From positions 1,116,001-1,180,000 of the forward strand of contig NZ_CP080410.1 in the NCBI RefSeq assembly GCF_019448255.1: a stretch of 64,000 nt of DNA. Direction: 5' to 3'. Source of the DNA: Qipengyuania flava. GTDB lineage: Bacteria > Pseudomonadota > Alphaproteobacteria > Sphingomonadales > Sphingomonadaceae. The notes below the pieces were generated by a model. The model searched no databases. It saw nothing but the letters and a program-made list of their open reading frames with translations, and was not told where the DNA came from. Every line of letters begins with the position of its first letter. Position 1 is the first letter of the stretch. Below, piece after piece: positions 45,701 to 53,124 of this stretch. The position numbers and the translations under genes were made by a program.

Positions 45701-46516
45701 TCAGCCCTCCGCCTTCATCTTCTCCATGTAGCCGGCTGCGACCATGCCGGCGACCTGGTCGAGCAGCTCGTCGGGCGTGCGGCGCATTTCGCCCATCGCC
45801 TCTTCCATGCCGTTCGCGACGATGATCTCGCGCTGGCCCGACGCGACCGCGTCGATGATCCGCTGCGCGGCCTCGGCAGGCGGGATGCCGTTGTCGATCA
45901 CCTTGTCGCTGCGCCCGCGCTTCGATCCATCGGCGGTCAGTGCGTTGCGGCTGACGTCGGTGGCGACCGATCCGGGGCACACGACATGCACCTGCACACC
46001 GCTTTGCGAGAGCTCTGCACGCAGGGCGTCGGCATAACCGATCAGGCCGAACTTTGCCGCGCTGTAGGCGGTGCGCATGGGTACGCCGACCTTTCCGGCG
46101 ATGGAGCTGATGAAGAGCAGGTGTCCAGTACCGCGCGCTGTCACGTGCGGCAGCAGGGCCTGCGTCGCGGCGATCTGCGCGGTGAGGTCGATATCGATGA
46201 TCTCACGGTAGACGCTCATGTCCGTGTCGACCGCGGCGCTGCGCTGCGAAACGCCCGCATTGGCGACGAAGATATCGACCCCGTCCTTCCAGTCGGCCGC
46301 CTTGCTGGTTGCCTCCTGCATGGCGGCATCGTCGCGCACGTCAAAGGGCAGGATCAGCCTGTCCGTCCCCAGCTCCTCGGCGACGGCGGCAAGCCGGGCC
46401 TCGTCGCGGCCCGACAGGATGATGCTTGCACCCCGGCTTGCCCATTCGCGCGCCAAGGCGGCGCCAATGCCGGAGGACGCGCCGGTGATCCAGGCGGTCT
46501 TGCCTTCGAAACTCAT
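45701..46516 (-). CDS. Short-chain dehydrogenase/reductase
   Basis: A 271-residue classical SDR. The cofactor motif TGASSGIG lies near residue 11, NAGVSQRS is the NAG motif, and the catalytic set is Ser (FISSIAG), YxxxK (YSAAKFG). FDVR after strand beta-3 and the basic R in GRDEARL suggest NADP preference. It resembles the DHRS7-type membrane-associated SDRs in order but has no obvious anchor. It begins 10 nt after pirin and is followed after 2 nt by the hydrolase. Confidence 0.93.
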   Translation of the reverse strand: MSFEGKTAWITGASSGIGAALAREWASRGASIILSGRDEARLAAVAEELGTDRLILPFDVRDDAAMQEATSKAADWKDGVDIFVANAGVSQRSAAVDTDMSVYREIIDIDLTAQIAATQALLPHVTARGTGHLLFISSIAGKVGVPMRTAYSAAKFGLIGYADALRAELSQSGVQVHVVCPGSVATDVSRNALTADGSKRGRSDKVIDNGIPPAEAAQRIIDAVASGQREIIVANGMEEAMGEMRRTPDELLDQVAGMVAAGYMEKMKAEG

Positions 46517-46526
46517 ATCTCTCCCC

Positions 46527-47417
46527 TCATGGATAGGTCACGGTCTTGGGCGCGCCGTCGGGCAGGGGGATGAACTCCTCCTCGTCGCCCGGCACCTTCG
46601 GGAAACGCCCCTGCCGCCAATCGTCTTTTGCCTGGTTGATGCGCTCGCGCCGCGAGCTCACGAAATTCCACCAGGCGTGGCGCTTCGTTTCGAACGCTTC
46701 GCCGCCCAGCAGCATGACCCGCGCACCGGTTTTCGTCTCCAGCGTCATGTCGCGGCCCGGCTGCAGCACGGCCAGTTGGTAGCGTTTGAGCACATGGCCA
46801 TCGACCATCGCTTCGCCTTCGACCAGCATCACCGCGCGTTCGTCGGCCTCATCTTCCAGCGGGATCGCGCCGCCGGGCGCCAGGTGGATTTCGGCGTAGA
46901 TCGTATCGGCGTAGGTCGTGGTTCCCGCGCGCTCGCCCCACAGCTCGCCCATGATGACGATGGCCTTGGCGCGCCCGTCCTCGATGACCGGCAGGTCGCT
47001 CACCGCCTCGAAAGCCGGGTCTATCTCCTCGCGCCCGTCAGGCAGCGCAAGCCAGGTCTGCATGCCGAACAGCTTGGGGCCTGCATCCTTTTCTTCCTTG
47101 GGCGAGCGCTCGGAGTGGACGATGCCCTTGCCCGCGGTCATCAGGTTCACCGTGCCGGGCCGGATGGTGGAAAAGGTGCCGAGGCTGTCTCGGTGATCGA
47201 TTGCGCCTTCGAACAGCCAGGTTACCGTGGCGAGATTGATGTGCGGGTGCGGGCGCACCTCCATACCGGTGCCGATATCGAGCTGCGCGGGACCGAACTG
47301 GTCGACGAAAATAAAGGGGCCGACCATGCTGCGCGCCTTGGACGGCAAGACACGTCGGACCTCGAACTGCCCGAGATCGTGCGTCGTCGGTGTCAGCGTG
47401 AGGTCGATCTGGCTCAT
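46527..47417 (-). CDS. Pirin family bicupin protein
   Basis: A 296-residue double-cupin of the pirin family. The iron ligands are in RPHPHINLATVTWLFEG and IDHRDSLG, with a fourth acidic ligand in KGIVHSERS. Bacterial pirins include quercetinases and redox regulators, with no single function. Its ATG overlaps the upstream SRPBCC-like gene stop (ATGA), and it is followed at 10 nt by the SDR gene. Confidence 0.95.
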   Translation of the reverse strand: MSQIDLTLTPTTHDLGQFEVRRVLPSKARSMVGPFIFVDQFGPAQLDIGTGMEVRPHPHINLATVTWLFEGAIDHRDSLGTFSTIRPGTVNLMTAGKGIVHSERSPKEEKDAGPKLFGMQTWLALPDGREEIDPAFEAVSDLPVIEDGRAKAIVIMGELWGERAGTTTYADTIYAEIHLAPGGAIPLEDEADERAVMLVEGEAMVDGHVLKRYQLAVLQPGRDMTLETKTGARVMLLGGEAFETKRHAWWNFVSSRRERINQAKDDWRQGRFPKVPGDEEEFIPLPDGAPKTVTYP

Positions 47418-47875
47418 CCGAACATCTCCTTAAGCCTGCTGTGACGGTGCCGGAAAAAGCGGGCTACCGCCAGTTCTGCCACGCCCGGCGCGAAAAGTGG
47501 GTCGAACGCGAGCCGGTCGGTGACTGTGCTGGTATCTGCGTCGCCCGAGACTTCGCGTTCGTGCTTCCAGCTGCGCATGCCGGTCATCTGCGAATTCTCG
47601 ACAAAGCCGAAGCGCCCTGAGGGCAGGTCTTCCGACAACTCGGAGAAGCAAAGCCGCGTTTTGCCCAGCGGAACCTTCCCAAGGGCGAGGAAGCGGCTGG
47701 TGAACATCGGTCTGCCGTCCGGTTGGAAGGTTTCCCTCAGGTCGTTCACGCCATCAGGCGCGGTCATGCGAACAAGGGGCCGCATCTCGTCGGCAATGCC
47801 GTTCATGGTGATGACCGTGTTCCAGACCGCTTGCGCTCCGCTGCTTAGTTCGGTTCGGAACTCGAGGTGCTTCAC
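47414..47875 (-). CDS. SRPBCC-like (START-fold) protein
   Basis: A 153-residue protein from GTG (GAGG 8 nt upstream). It reads VKHLEFRTELSSGAQAVWNTVITMNGIADEMRPLVRM, typical of the start of a polyketide-cyclase/START-like fold, and ends FFRHRHSRLKEMF. The family binds hydrophobic ligands. The start is preferred because the longer ATG frame overlaps bolA with non-native sequence. It begins 10 nt after bolA and overlaps pirin by 4 nt. The ligand is unknown. Confidence 0.75.
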   Translation of the reverse strand: MKHLEFRTELSSGAQAVWNTVITMNGIADEMRPLVRMTAPDGVNDLRETFQPDGRPMFTSRFLALGKVPLGKTRLCFSELSEDLPSGRFGFVENSQMTGMRSWKHEREVSGDADTSTVTDRLAFDPLFAPGVAELAVARFFRHRHSRLKEMFG

Positions 47876-47885
47876 CGGATGCGCC

Positions 47886-48158
47886 TCAACCCGTCGGGGC
47901 CGACGCCTGGATGGCGAGGGCGTGGACCCGTTCGCCGGGAATGTCGCCGAGCGCCTTGTTGACCATGCGCTGGCGTTCCAGGCGGGACTTGCCGGCAAAA
48001 GCGGGCGCTTCGATCACGACGGTGAAATGCGATTCCCCGCTGCCGTCGTCGCCCGAATGTCCGGCATGGCTGGCGCTGTCGTTGATCACCTCGAGGCGGG
48101 TGGGGGCAAAGGCGTCCGTCAAAAGACGCTCCATTTCCTGCTGAACGGGTCCTGCCAC
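47886..48158 (-). CDS. bolA: BolA/IbaG family protein
   Basis: A 90-residue BolA-fold protein. The signature NDSASHAGH and HFTVVIEAPAFAGKSRLERQRMVNKALGD with a conserved His near GERVHALAIQASAP is present. BolA proteins partner monothiol glutaredoxins in iron-sulfur trafficking and morphology control. It diverges from the J-domain gene over 60 bp and opens the minus-strand run toward the hydrolase. Confidence 0.95.
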   Translation of the reverse strand: MAGPVQQEMERLLTDAFAPTRLEVINDSASHAGHSGDDGSGESHFTVVIEAPAFAGKSRLERQRMVNKALGDIPGERVHALAIQASAPTG

Positions 48159-48218
48159 GGGTTCGAATCTCCTTCTCGGGGGTTTTCTTAGCGCACTTCG
48201 CTCCCCATCCTAGAACGA

Positions 48219-48812
48219 ATGCGCCAGTCAAAGTTTCACGGACGTTTTGAAGACACCGGCCGGGTGTGCGCCCATCCGGCGTGCCAAGAGCCGGGCGAGT
48301 TCCGCGCGCCAAGCGGACGCGGGCACGGTTTCGACGGCCCGGGCGAGTGGCGCTGGCTGTGCCTTGAACACGTTCGCGAATTCAACGCGGGATACGACTG
48401 GTTCGAGGGAATGAGCGCCGAAGAAATCTTCGCCGCGCAATCTCCGGCGTCCGGCTGGCGCACTGAGCAGCCGGCCTATCGCCCGACCGCAGGCGTCGAC
48501 GGGATGCCGCGCTGGGCGGACTTTGACGATCCGCTCGAGGCGATCTCGGCCCGCGCCGCCGGCATCAAGAGCCGCGCGCGGCGCGAGGCGGAAATGGCAA
48601 TGGACGGCCGCTTCAGCCGCGAGGAAGCCGAAGCGCTTGAGACCATGGGCCTTGGCCTCGACACCGACCGTCGCCGCCTGCGGCGTCGCTATTCGGAATT
48701 GGTGCGCCGCTATCACCCCGACCGCAACGGCGGGGACCGGCAGTACGAAACGCGCCTCAACCGCGTCGTCGAGGCCTACCAGACGCTGAGGAAGGCGCGG
48801 GCGATCGCCTAG
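48219..48812 (+). CDS. J-domain protein
   Basis: A 197-residue protein with a C-terminal J-domain. Helix II is LRRRYSELVRRY, the obligatory HPD is at 166-168 in RYHPDRNGG, and helix III is RVVEAYQTLRKARAI. The N-terminal region has CAHPACQEPGEFRAPSG and WLCLEHVREFN, with cysteines that could bind zinc. It would be a DnaK co-chaperone. In alphaproteobacteria a bolA / J-domain / cobS order is familiar; here four minus-strand genes separate it from cobS. Its stop overlaps the converging VOC gene stop. Confidence 0.92.
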   Translation: MRQSKFHGRFEDTGRVCAHPACQEPGEFRAPSGRGHGFDGPGEWRWLCLEHVREFNAGYDWFEGMSAEEIFAAQSPASGWRTEQPAYRPTAGVDGMPRWADFDDPLEAISARAAGIKSRARREAEMAMDGRFSREEAEALETMGLGLDTDRRRLRRRYSELVRRYHPDRNGGDRQYETRLNRVVEAYQTLRKARAIA

Positions 48813-49291
48813 CCCGCCAGCGCGGCTTCGATGCCGGCGTGATCGATCTTCACCATCTGCTGCATCGCTGCGAAGACGCGTCCTTTCGTTTCGGGGTCCT
48901 CGTGCCCGAGGCCCTCCATCAGGATGCGCGGCACGACCTGCCAGCGGATACCGAAGCGGTCCATGAGCCAGCTGCACGCCATGGGCGAACCGGTGTCGCC
49001 CAGCAGCGCGTCCCAATAGCGGTCGGTCTCCTCCTGCGTCTCCGTGAAGACCTGCAGCGACATGGCGTTAGAGAAGGTGTCGTCGGTGTTGCCGTTCATC
49101 GCCATCGTGGGAAGGCCAAGCAGGGTAAGGTCGATCGTCAACACGTCGCCTGCCTTGCCGCCCGGCGAGTCGGTCGGCGAACGGTTGACCGCGTGGATCT
49201 CGCTGTCCGGAAACAGGTCGCAATAGAAGCGCGCCGCTTCTTCCGCTCCCCTTTCGAACCACAGGCAAAGCGCCAGCTTGTTGTCAGCCAT
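48809..49291 (-). CDS. VOC family protein (PhnB-like)
   Basis: A 160-residue vicinal-oxygen-chelate protein of the PhnB/3-demethylubiquinone-methyltransferase-like group. The opening LCLWFERGAEEAARFYCDLFPDSEI and the closing SWLMDRFGIRWQVVPRIL are the two family stretches. Enzymatic role is unknown for the group. Its start overlaps the GST stop by 8 nt. It is the last gene of a four-gene minus-strand block with DUF2236, DUF1428 and GST. Confidence 0.92.
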   Translation of the reverse strand: MADNKLALCLWFERGAEEAARFYCDLFPDSEIHAVNRSPTDSPGGKAGDVLTIDLTLLGLPTMAMNGNTDDTFSNAMSLQVFTETQEETDRYWDALLGDTGSPMACSWLMDRFGIRWQVVPRILMEGLGHEDPETKGRVFAAMQQMVKIDHAGIEAALAG

Positions 49292-49919
49292 TGTTCTGTG
49301 CCTCCGCGATCAGCTTCATGTCGATGGCCTTCGCCTCGCGGTAAGCCGCGCGTTCGCGCAGGCGGTCGGCGTACGCGGTGAAGGCGGGGCGCTCGGGAAT
49401 CGAGCCGAACTGGAGGCCCCAGTCGACCTGGCTGCCGACATAGACATCGGCCATCGTGAAGCGATCTCCGCACACGAAATTGCGATCGGCCAGCATTCGT
49501 TCGAGGCCGTCCATCGTCTTGTCGTAGCTGCCGAAGCCCGCCATTCCCGTCCGGTCGGCGGGCACTTCCCAGCCCATCGCCTTGGCGGTTACCGCCTGTT
49601 CCACCGGCCCCGCTGCGAAGAAGAAGAAGCGGAAGTAATCCGCCTTCTCGTGCTCCTGCGGCAGCAGGCCCGCTGCGGGATGTGTTTCGGCGAGATAGTG
49701 GCAGATTGCCGCGGCTTCGGTCACGACATGGATGTGATCGCCATCGTGGTGGTGGACCAGGGTCGGGACCTTGCCCATCGGGTTGGTTTGCCCAAGCGAC
49801 GCGGGCCGGTTTTCGAAATCGACCAGTTCGGTTTCGTAATCCGCGCCGACCTCATGCAGCGCCCAGCGGGCTATCTGCCCCCGGCTCATCGGGTTGGTAA
49901 AGAAGGTGAAGTCCGCCAT
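49284..49919 (-). CDS. Glutathione S-transferase
   Basis: A 211-residue GST. The N-terminal thioredoxin-like domain reads MADFTFFTNPMSRGQIARWALHEVGADYETELV, with the Ser in NPMSRG at the catalytic position. MGKVPTLVHH is followed by TEAAAICHYLAETHP. The C-terminal helical domain has FTMADVYVGSQVDWGLQFG. The start at MADF overlaps the DUF1428 stop (TGATG) and its stop overlaps VOC. Substrate unknown. Confidence 0.93.
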   Translation of the reverse strand: MADFTFFTNPMSRGQIARWALHEVGADYETELVDFENRPASLGQTNPMGKVPTLVHHHDGDHIHVVTEAAAICHYLAETHPAAGLLPQEHEKADYFRFFFFAAGPVEQAVTAKAMGWEVPADRTGMAGFGSYDKTMDGLERMLADRNFVCGDRFTMADVYVGSQVDWGLQFGSIPERPAFTAYADRLRERAAYREAKAIDMKLIAEAQNNG

Positions 49920-50278
49920 CAGTTGCGCCCCGTCGTGTAAAGGAGCGAGAACCCGCCCCACATCATGCGCATTCCGTCAAATGCCATCTCGCCCATTTCC
50001 TCCTCCCAGAACGCGTCGTTTTCCATCTTCGCATGGGCCTCGTCGGCGGTCGCCTTGTCCGGCCAGATCATCCAGCTGAAGACGATCCTCTCGCCCGGCT
50101 CGGCCTTCGTCGCCTTGCGGAAATCGGTCACCTTGCCGTCGGGGACGTCCACTTCCCATGTCTCGACGATCTCGGTGACGCCGTATTCGCGGAACTTCGC
50201 GCCGGCCTTTTCCGCCTGCTCGCGATAGGCCTCCTTGTTGCCTTCGGGCACGGCGATCAGGAATCCCTGGACATACAT
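49919..50278 (-). CDS. DUF1428 family protein
   Basis: A 119-residue ferredoxin-like-fold protein of DUF1428 (YbaA type). It reads MYVQGFLIAVPEGNKEAYREQAEKAG, VTEIVETWEVDVPDGKVTDFRKA, FSWMIWPDKATADEAHAKM, then FDGMRMMWGGFSLLY, typical of the whole family. Function unknown. It starts 52 bp after the DUF2236 gene and overlaps the GST gene. Confidence 0.92.
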   Translation of the reverse strand: MYVQGFLIAVPEGNKEAYREQAEKAGAKFREYGVTEIVETWEVDVPDGKVTDFRKATKAEPGERIVFSWMIWPDKATADEAHAKMENDAFWEEEMGEMAFDGMRMMWGGFSLLYTTGRN

Positions 50279-50330
50279 GGCTGCTCTCCTCTCAAACGCG
50301 AAGATAGCAGGCCCATGCTAAATCCCCGCG

Positions 50331-51179
50331 TCAATTCTGGCGGAAGGCCCAGCGCAGCGTCTTGCCCATGCCCCAGGTCGCCGCGCGCGCCGGTATGCCG
50401 GTGAGGCCGGGGCGCTCCAGCCCCAGCATCGAGCGCGCGAAGGGCGGCAGCAGGGCGACGGCCTCGGCGCCGAGCAGAGCCTGCACAGCAGGCGGGGCGC
50501 CTTGCGGGCGTTGAGTCAGGACGAGATCGGCCACCTCGCGCGCGGCGGGCGAGCTCGACAGGTCGGCGCGGAGCTCCCGAAAGATCGCTTCGGCTTCGCG
50601 GCGGTTCTCGGGTACCGGATCGGCGCCCAGCGCGCGGGCGACCAGCGCGAATTGGCGGTAGTATTCGTCCTGCTCGCTTCCCGGCATGTCCGGGCGGACA
50701 TGGCGCAGATAAGCGGCCAGGAAACTGGTCGATTCGGCGACATGGACCCAGGCCAGCGTGCGCGGGTCCTGCGCCGAATAGGGCGCTCCGTCGGGCAGGG
50801 TGCCGGAGACCTTGGCGTGGATCCGGTTCACCCGCTCGATCGCCGCCATGGCGTCATCCCGGTGGCCGAAGCTGGTCACGGCGATGAAGCGCGCCGTGCG
50901 GCGCAGGCGGCCATGCATGTCGGAGCGAAAGTTCGAATGGTCGAGCACGCCCTGCAACGCATGCGGGTGGAGCATCTGCAGAAGCAGCCCGCGAATGCCG
51001 CCGACCATCATGGACACGACATCGGCGTGGACCATGCGGATCGGCGTATCCTTTAGAAACAACGCGTCCGCGTCGGAAACGGGCACCGGCTTCTCGCCGC
51101 CTTCGACATCGTTGAACACCCCGCGCACCCGCTCGACGAGCGTCTGGCGGAAGCGTTCGGAGAGCGGCGTCGGCGGCAT
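50331..51179 (-). CDS. DUF2236 / MpaB-like oxygenase family protein
   Basis: A 282-residue protein of the DUF2236 group, which includes rubber oxygenase Lcp and MpaB-type haem proteins. Features are [54 protein letters not shown] and [17 protein letters not shown]. The conserved His residues in LHPHAL, RIHAKV and WVHVAE could be haem ligands or acid-base residues. It diverges from cobS over 110 bp. The substrate is unknown. Confidence 0.87.
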   Translation of the reverse strand: MPPTPLSERFRQTLVERVRGVFNDVEGGEKPVPVSDADALFLKDTPIRMVHADVVSMMVGGIRGLLLQMLHPHALQGVLDHSNFRSDMHGRLRRTARFIAVTSFGHRDDAMAAIERVNRIHAKVSGTLPDGAPYSAQDPRTLAWVHVAESTSFLAAYLRHVRPDMPGSEQDEYYRQFALVARALGADPVPENRREAEAIFRELRADLSSSPAAREVADLVLTQRPQGAPPAVQALLGAEAVALLPPFARSMLGLERPGLTGIPARAATWGMGKTLRWAFRQN

Positions 51180-51289
51180 TGGTAGGCCACTATGCGCAGC
51201 CCCGGCGGGCGAGTCGAGCGCGGCTTGGGCCGACCTGCAAATTTCGTTGCTTGCAGCTACCTATCCATCCGTCTAACCCGCTTGGCGCG

Positions 51290-52276
51290 ATGAACGATAT
51301 GACCGACAAAAGCTTCGACGCTGCCGCGAAAACCGTCCTCCCCGCGCCCGACACCACGGTCGATGTGCGCGAGACCTTCGGGATCGATATCGACTGGCAG
51401 GTGCCCGCCTTCTCCAAGCCGGACGAGCGCACCCCCGATCTCGACGAAGCCTATGTCTTCGATCCGGACACGACGCTGGCGATCCTTGCAGGCTTTGCCC
51501 ACGACCGCCGCGTGATGGTGCAGGGCTATCACGGCACGGGTAAGTCGACCCACATCGAACAGGTCGCCGCGCGCCTCAACTGGCCGTGTATCCGCATCAA
51601 CCTCGATGCGCACATCAGCCGTATCGACCTTGTCGGCCGCGACGCGATCGTGCTGCGCGACGGCCTGCAGGTCACCGAGTTCCGCGAAGGCCTGCTGCCC
51701 TGGGCGCTGCAGCACCCGGTTGCGCTGGTGTTCGACGAATACGATGCGGGCCGCCCGGACGTGATGTTCGTAATCCAGCGCGTGCTCGAACAGCAGGGCA
51801 AGCTGACGCTGCTCGACCAGAACCGCGTGATCCGCCCCGATGCGAACTTCCGCCTGTTCGCCACCGCCAACACGGTCGGCCTCGGCGATACGAGCGGACT
51901 TTATCACGGGACGCAGCAGATCAACCAGGGCCAGATGGACCGCTGGAACATCGTGGTTGGCCTCAACTACCTGCCGGCCGAGACCGAGCAGAAGATCGTC
52001 GAGGCGAAGAACCCGGATATCGATCCCAAGATCCTTGGCGACATGATCAAGGTGGCCGACCTGTCGCGCCAGGGCTTCATCAATGGCGATATCAGCACGG
52101 TGATGAGCCCGCGTACGGTCATCACCTGGGCGCAGAACTACGCCATCTTCAAGGATGTCGGCTTCTCGTTCCGGCTTTCCTTCCTCAACAAATGCGACGA
52201 AGAAGAGCGCATGCTGGTGGCCGAATACTACCAGCGAGTCTTTGGCGACGACCTGCCCGAAAGCGTGGTGGGCTAG
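51290..52276 (+). CDS. cobS: Aerobic cobaltochelatase subunit CobS
   Basis: A 328-residue MoxR-type AAA+ subunit of the aerobic cobalt-inserting complex. The Walker A is GYHGTGKST with Lys85, then [20 protein letters not shown] as Walker B and [21 protein letters not shown] as sensor. The match to CobS is strong across the protein. CobT, the usual next gene, is not here; a TonB-C protein follows instead. Some cobS homologues are used for other chelatases or are retained without a full cobalamin pathway. The start is MNDMTDKS or the second Met three residues on. Confidence 0.94.
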   Translation: MNDMTDKSFDAAAKTVLPAPDTTVDVRETFGIDIDWQVPAFSKPDERTPDLDEAYVFDPDTTLAILAGFAHDRRVMVQGYHGTGKSTHIEQVAARLNWPCIRINLDAHISRIDLVGRDAIVLRDGLQVTEFREGLLPWALQHPVALVFDEYDAGRPDVMFVIQRVLEQQGKLTLLDQNRVIRPDANFRLFATANTVGLGDTSGLYHGTQQINQGQMDRWNIVVGLNYLPAETEQKIVEAKNPDIDPKILGDMIKVADLSRQGFINGDISTVMSPRTVITWAQNYAIFKDVGFSFRLSFLNKCDEEERMLVAEYYQRVFGDDLPESVVG

Positions 52277-52300
52277 CCGCCTTCAAGGGGAGGGTCGCTT

Positions 52301-53056
52301 ATGTTCTCCGTGATTGCCGCTGCGCTGGTTGCTGCCAGCCAGCCCGTCGCCGCGCCTGCTGCCGAGGAAGCGCCGCAGCCGGTCTCGAGGCCTGAGGGCG
52401 CGGAAAAGCCTGCCGAGCTTACCCGCGAACTGCGCGCCAAGATCACCCCGCCGACCTTCGTATCGGGTGACCGCGCCCCCTATCCCGAGGAAGCCAAGGC
52501 GCTGGGCCATCACGGCGAGGCACGGGTCTCCGTCACGATCGACGAGACCGGTTCCGTCACTGCCGCTGAAATTCGCAAGTCGACCAAGTCGGAGCTGCTC
52601 GACGCCTCGGCGCTTGCCACGGCACGCTCGGCCCGGTTCACACCGGCCCTCGACGCTGATGGCGAGCCCATGCCGCTGTCCTTCGTGGTGCCCTACGAAT
52701 TCTACAAGTCGAAATCGTCCGAGCCGGGCGGCGGGCTGGTTCGCTACAGCTGCGCCGATTTCACTCTGGATACGGATTGGTGGGAAAGCCTTGAACAGGT
52801 CGATGACCGCGGCCGGCCGGAAAAGACGCAGCTCGAAAATATGCTTCTGGGTCTGCGGACCATCGTGGCCGGGCGCGGGGAGCTTATCCCCACCGATCCC
52901 AAGCGCTTCCTCCAGATGATGGAGGATCACCGCAAGGGCTGGGCAAAGGCGCGCGAGAAGTGCCGCGCCAATCCGGACAAGCTGTTGATCGACTATCTGG
53001 ACAACCGCAAGGCGATCGAGCGTTTGTCCGAGATGACCGCGCGCGAACGGCGCTAG
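52301..53056 (+). CDS. Signal-peptide protein with TonB C-terminal domain
   Basis: A 251-residue protein. A signal-peptide-like segment MFSVIAAALVAASQPVAA is followed by an Ala/Pro/Glu linker and a TonB-C domain at about residues 60-135: YPEEAKALGHHGEARVSVTIDETGSVTAAEIRKSTKSELLDASALATARSARF, each piece typical. There is no N-terminal anchor helix long enough for a classical TonB and no exbB/exbD nearby. The C-terminal 110 residues are unlike TonB. It is likely a free periplasmic TonB-C protein of unknown role. AGGGGAGGG precedes its ATG. Confidence 0.75.
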   Translation: MFSVIAAALVAASQPVAAPAAEEAPQPVSRPEGAEKPAELTRELRAKITPPTFVSGDRAPYPEEAKALGHHGEARVSVTIDETGSVTAAEIRKSTKSELLDASALATARSARFTPALDADGEPMPLSFVVPYEFYKSKSSEPGGGLVRYSCADFTLDTDWWESLEQVDDRGRPEKTQLENMLLGLRTIVAGRGELIPTDPKRFLQMMEDHRKGWAKAREKCRANPDKLLIDYLDNRKAIERLSEMTARERR

Positions 53057-53096
53057 TCCGGTTGCGATGGGTTCATCGCGCACCCCCTATGAATCG

Positions 53097-53118
53097 CTGT
53101 GTTGTTAGTCTAACACAG
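53097..53118 (+). promoter_or_regulatory. Inverted repeat just before the penicillin-binding protein start
   Basis: CTGTGTT and AACACAG are perfect 7-base arms with 8 bases between. An alternative nested TGTTAG-T-CTAACA also pairs. The 3' arm ends 6 nt from the ATG, so in RNA the hairpin would sit over the weak ribosome site. It could be a DNA operator or a translation-control hairpin. Confidence 0.4.
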
Positions 53119-53124
53119 TAGGCA

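Noticed and set aside
47876..47998. Longer start of the SRPBCC-like gene into bolA
   Set aside because: The extension runs antiparallel in composition, overlaps bolA, and lacks family residues; GTG 47875 has a good ribosome site.
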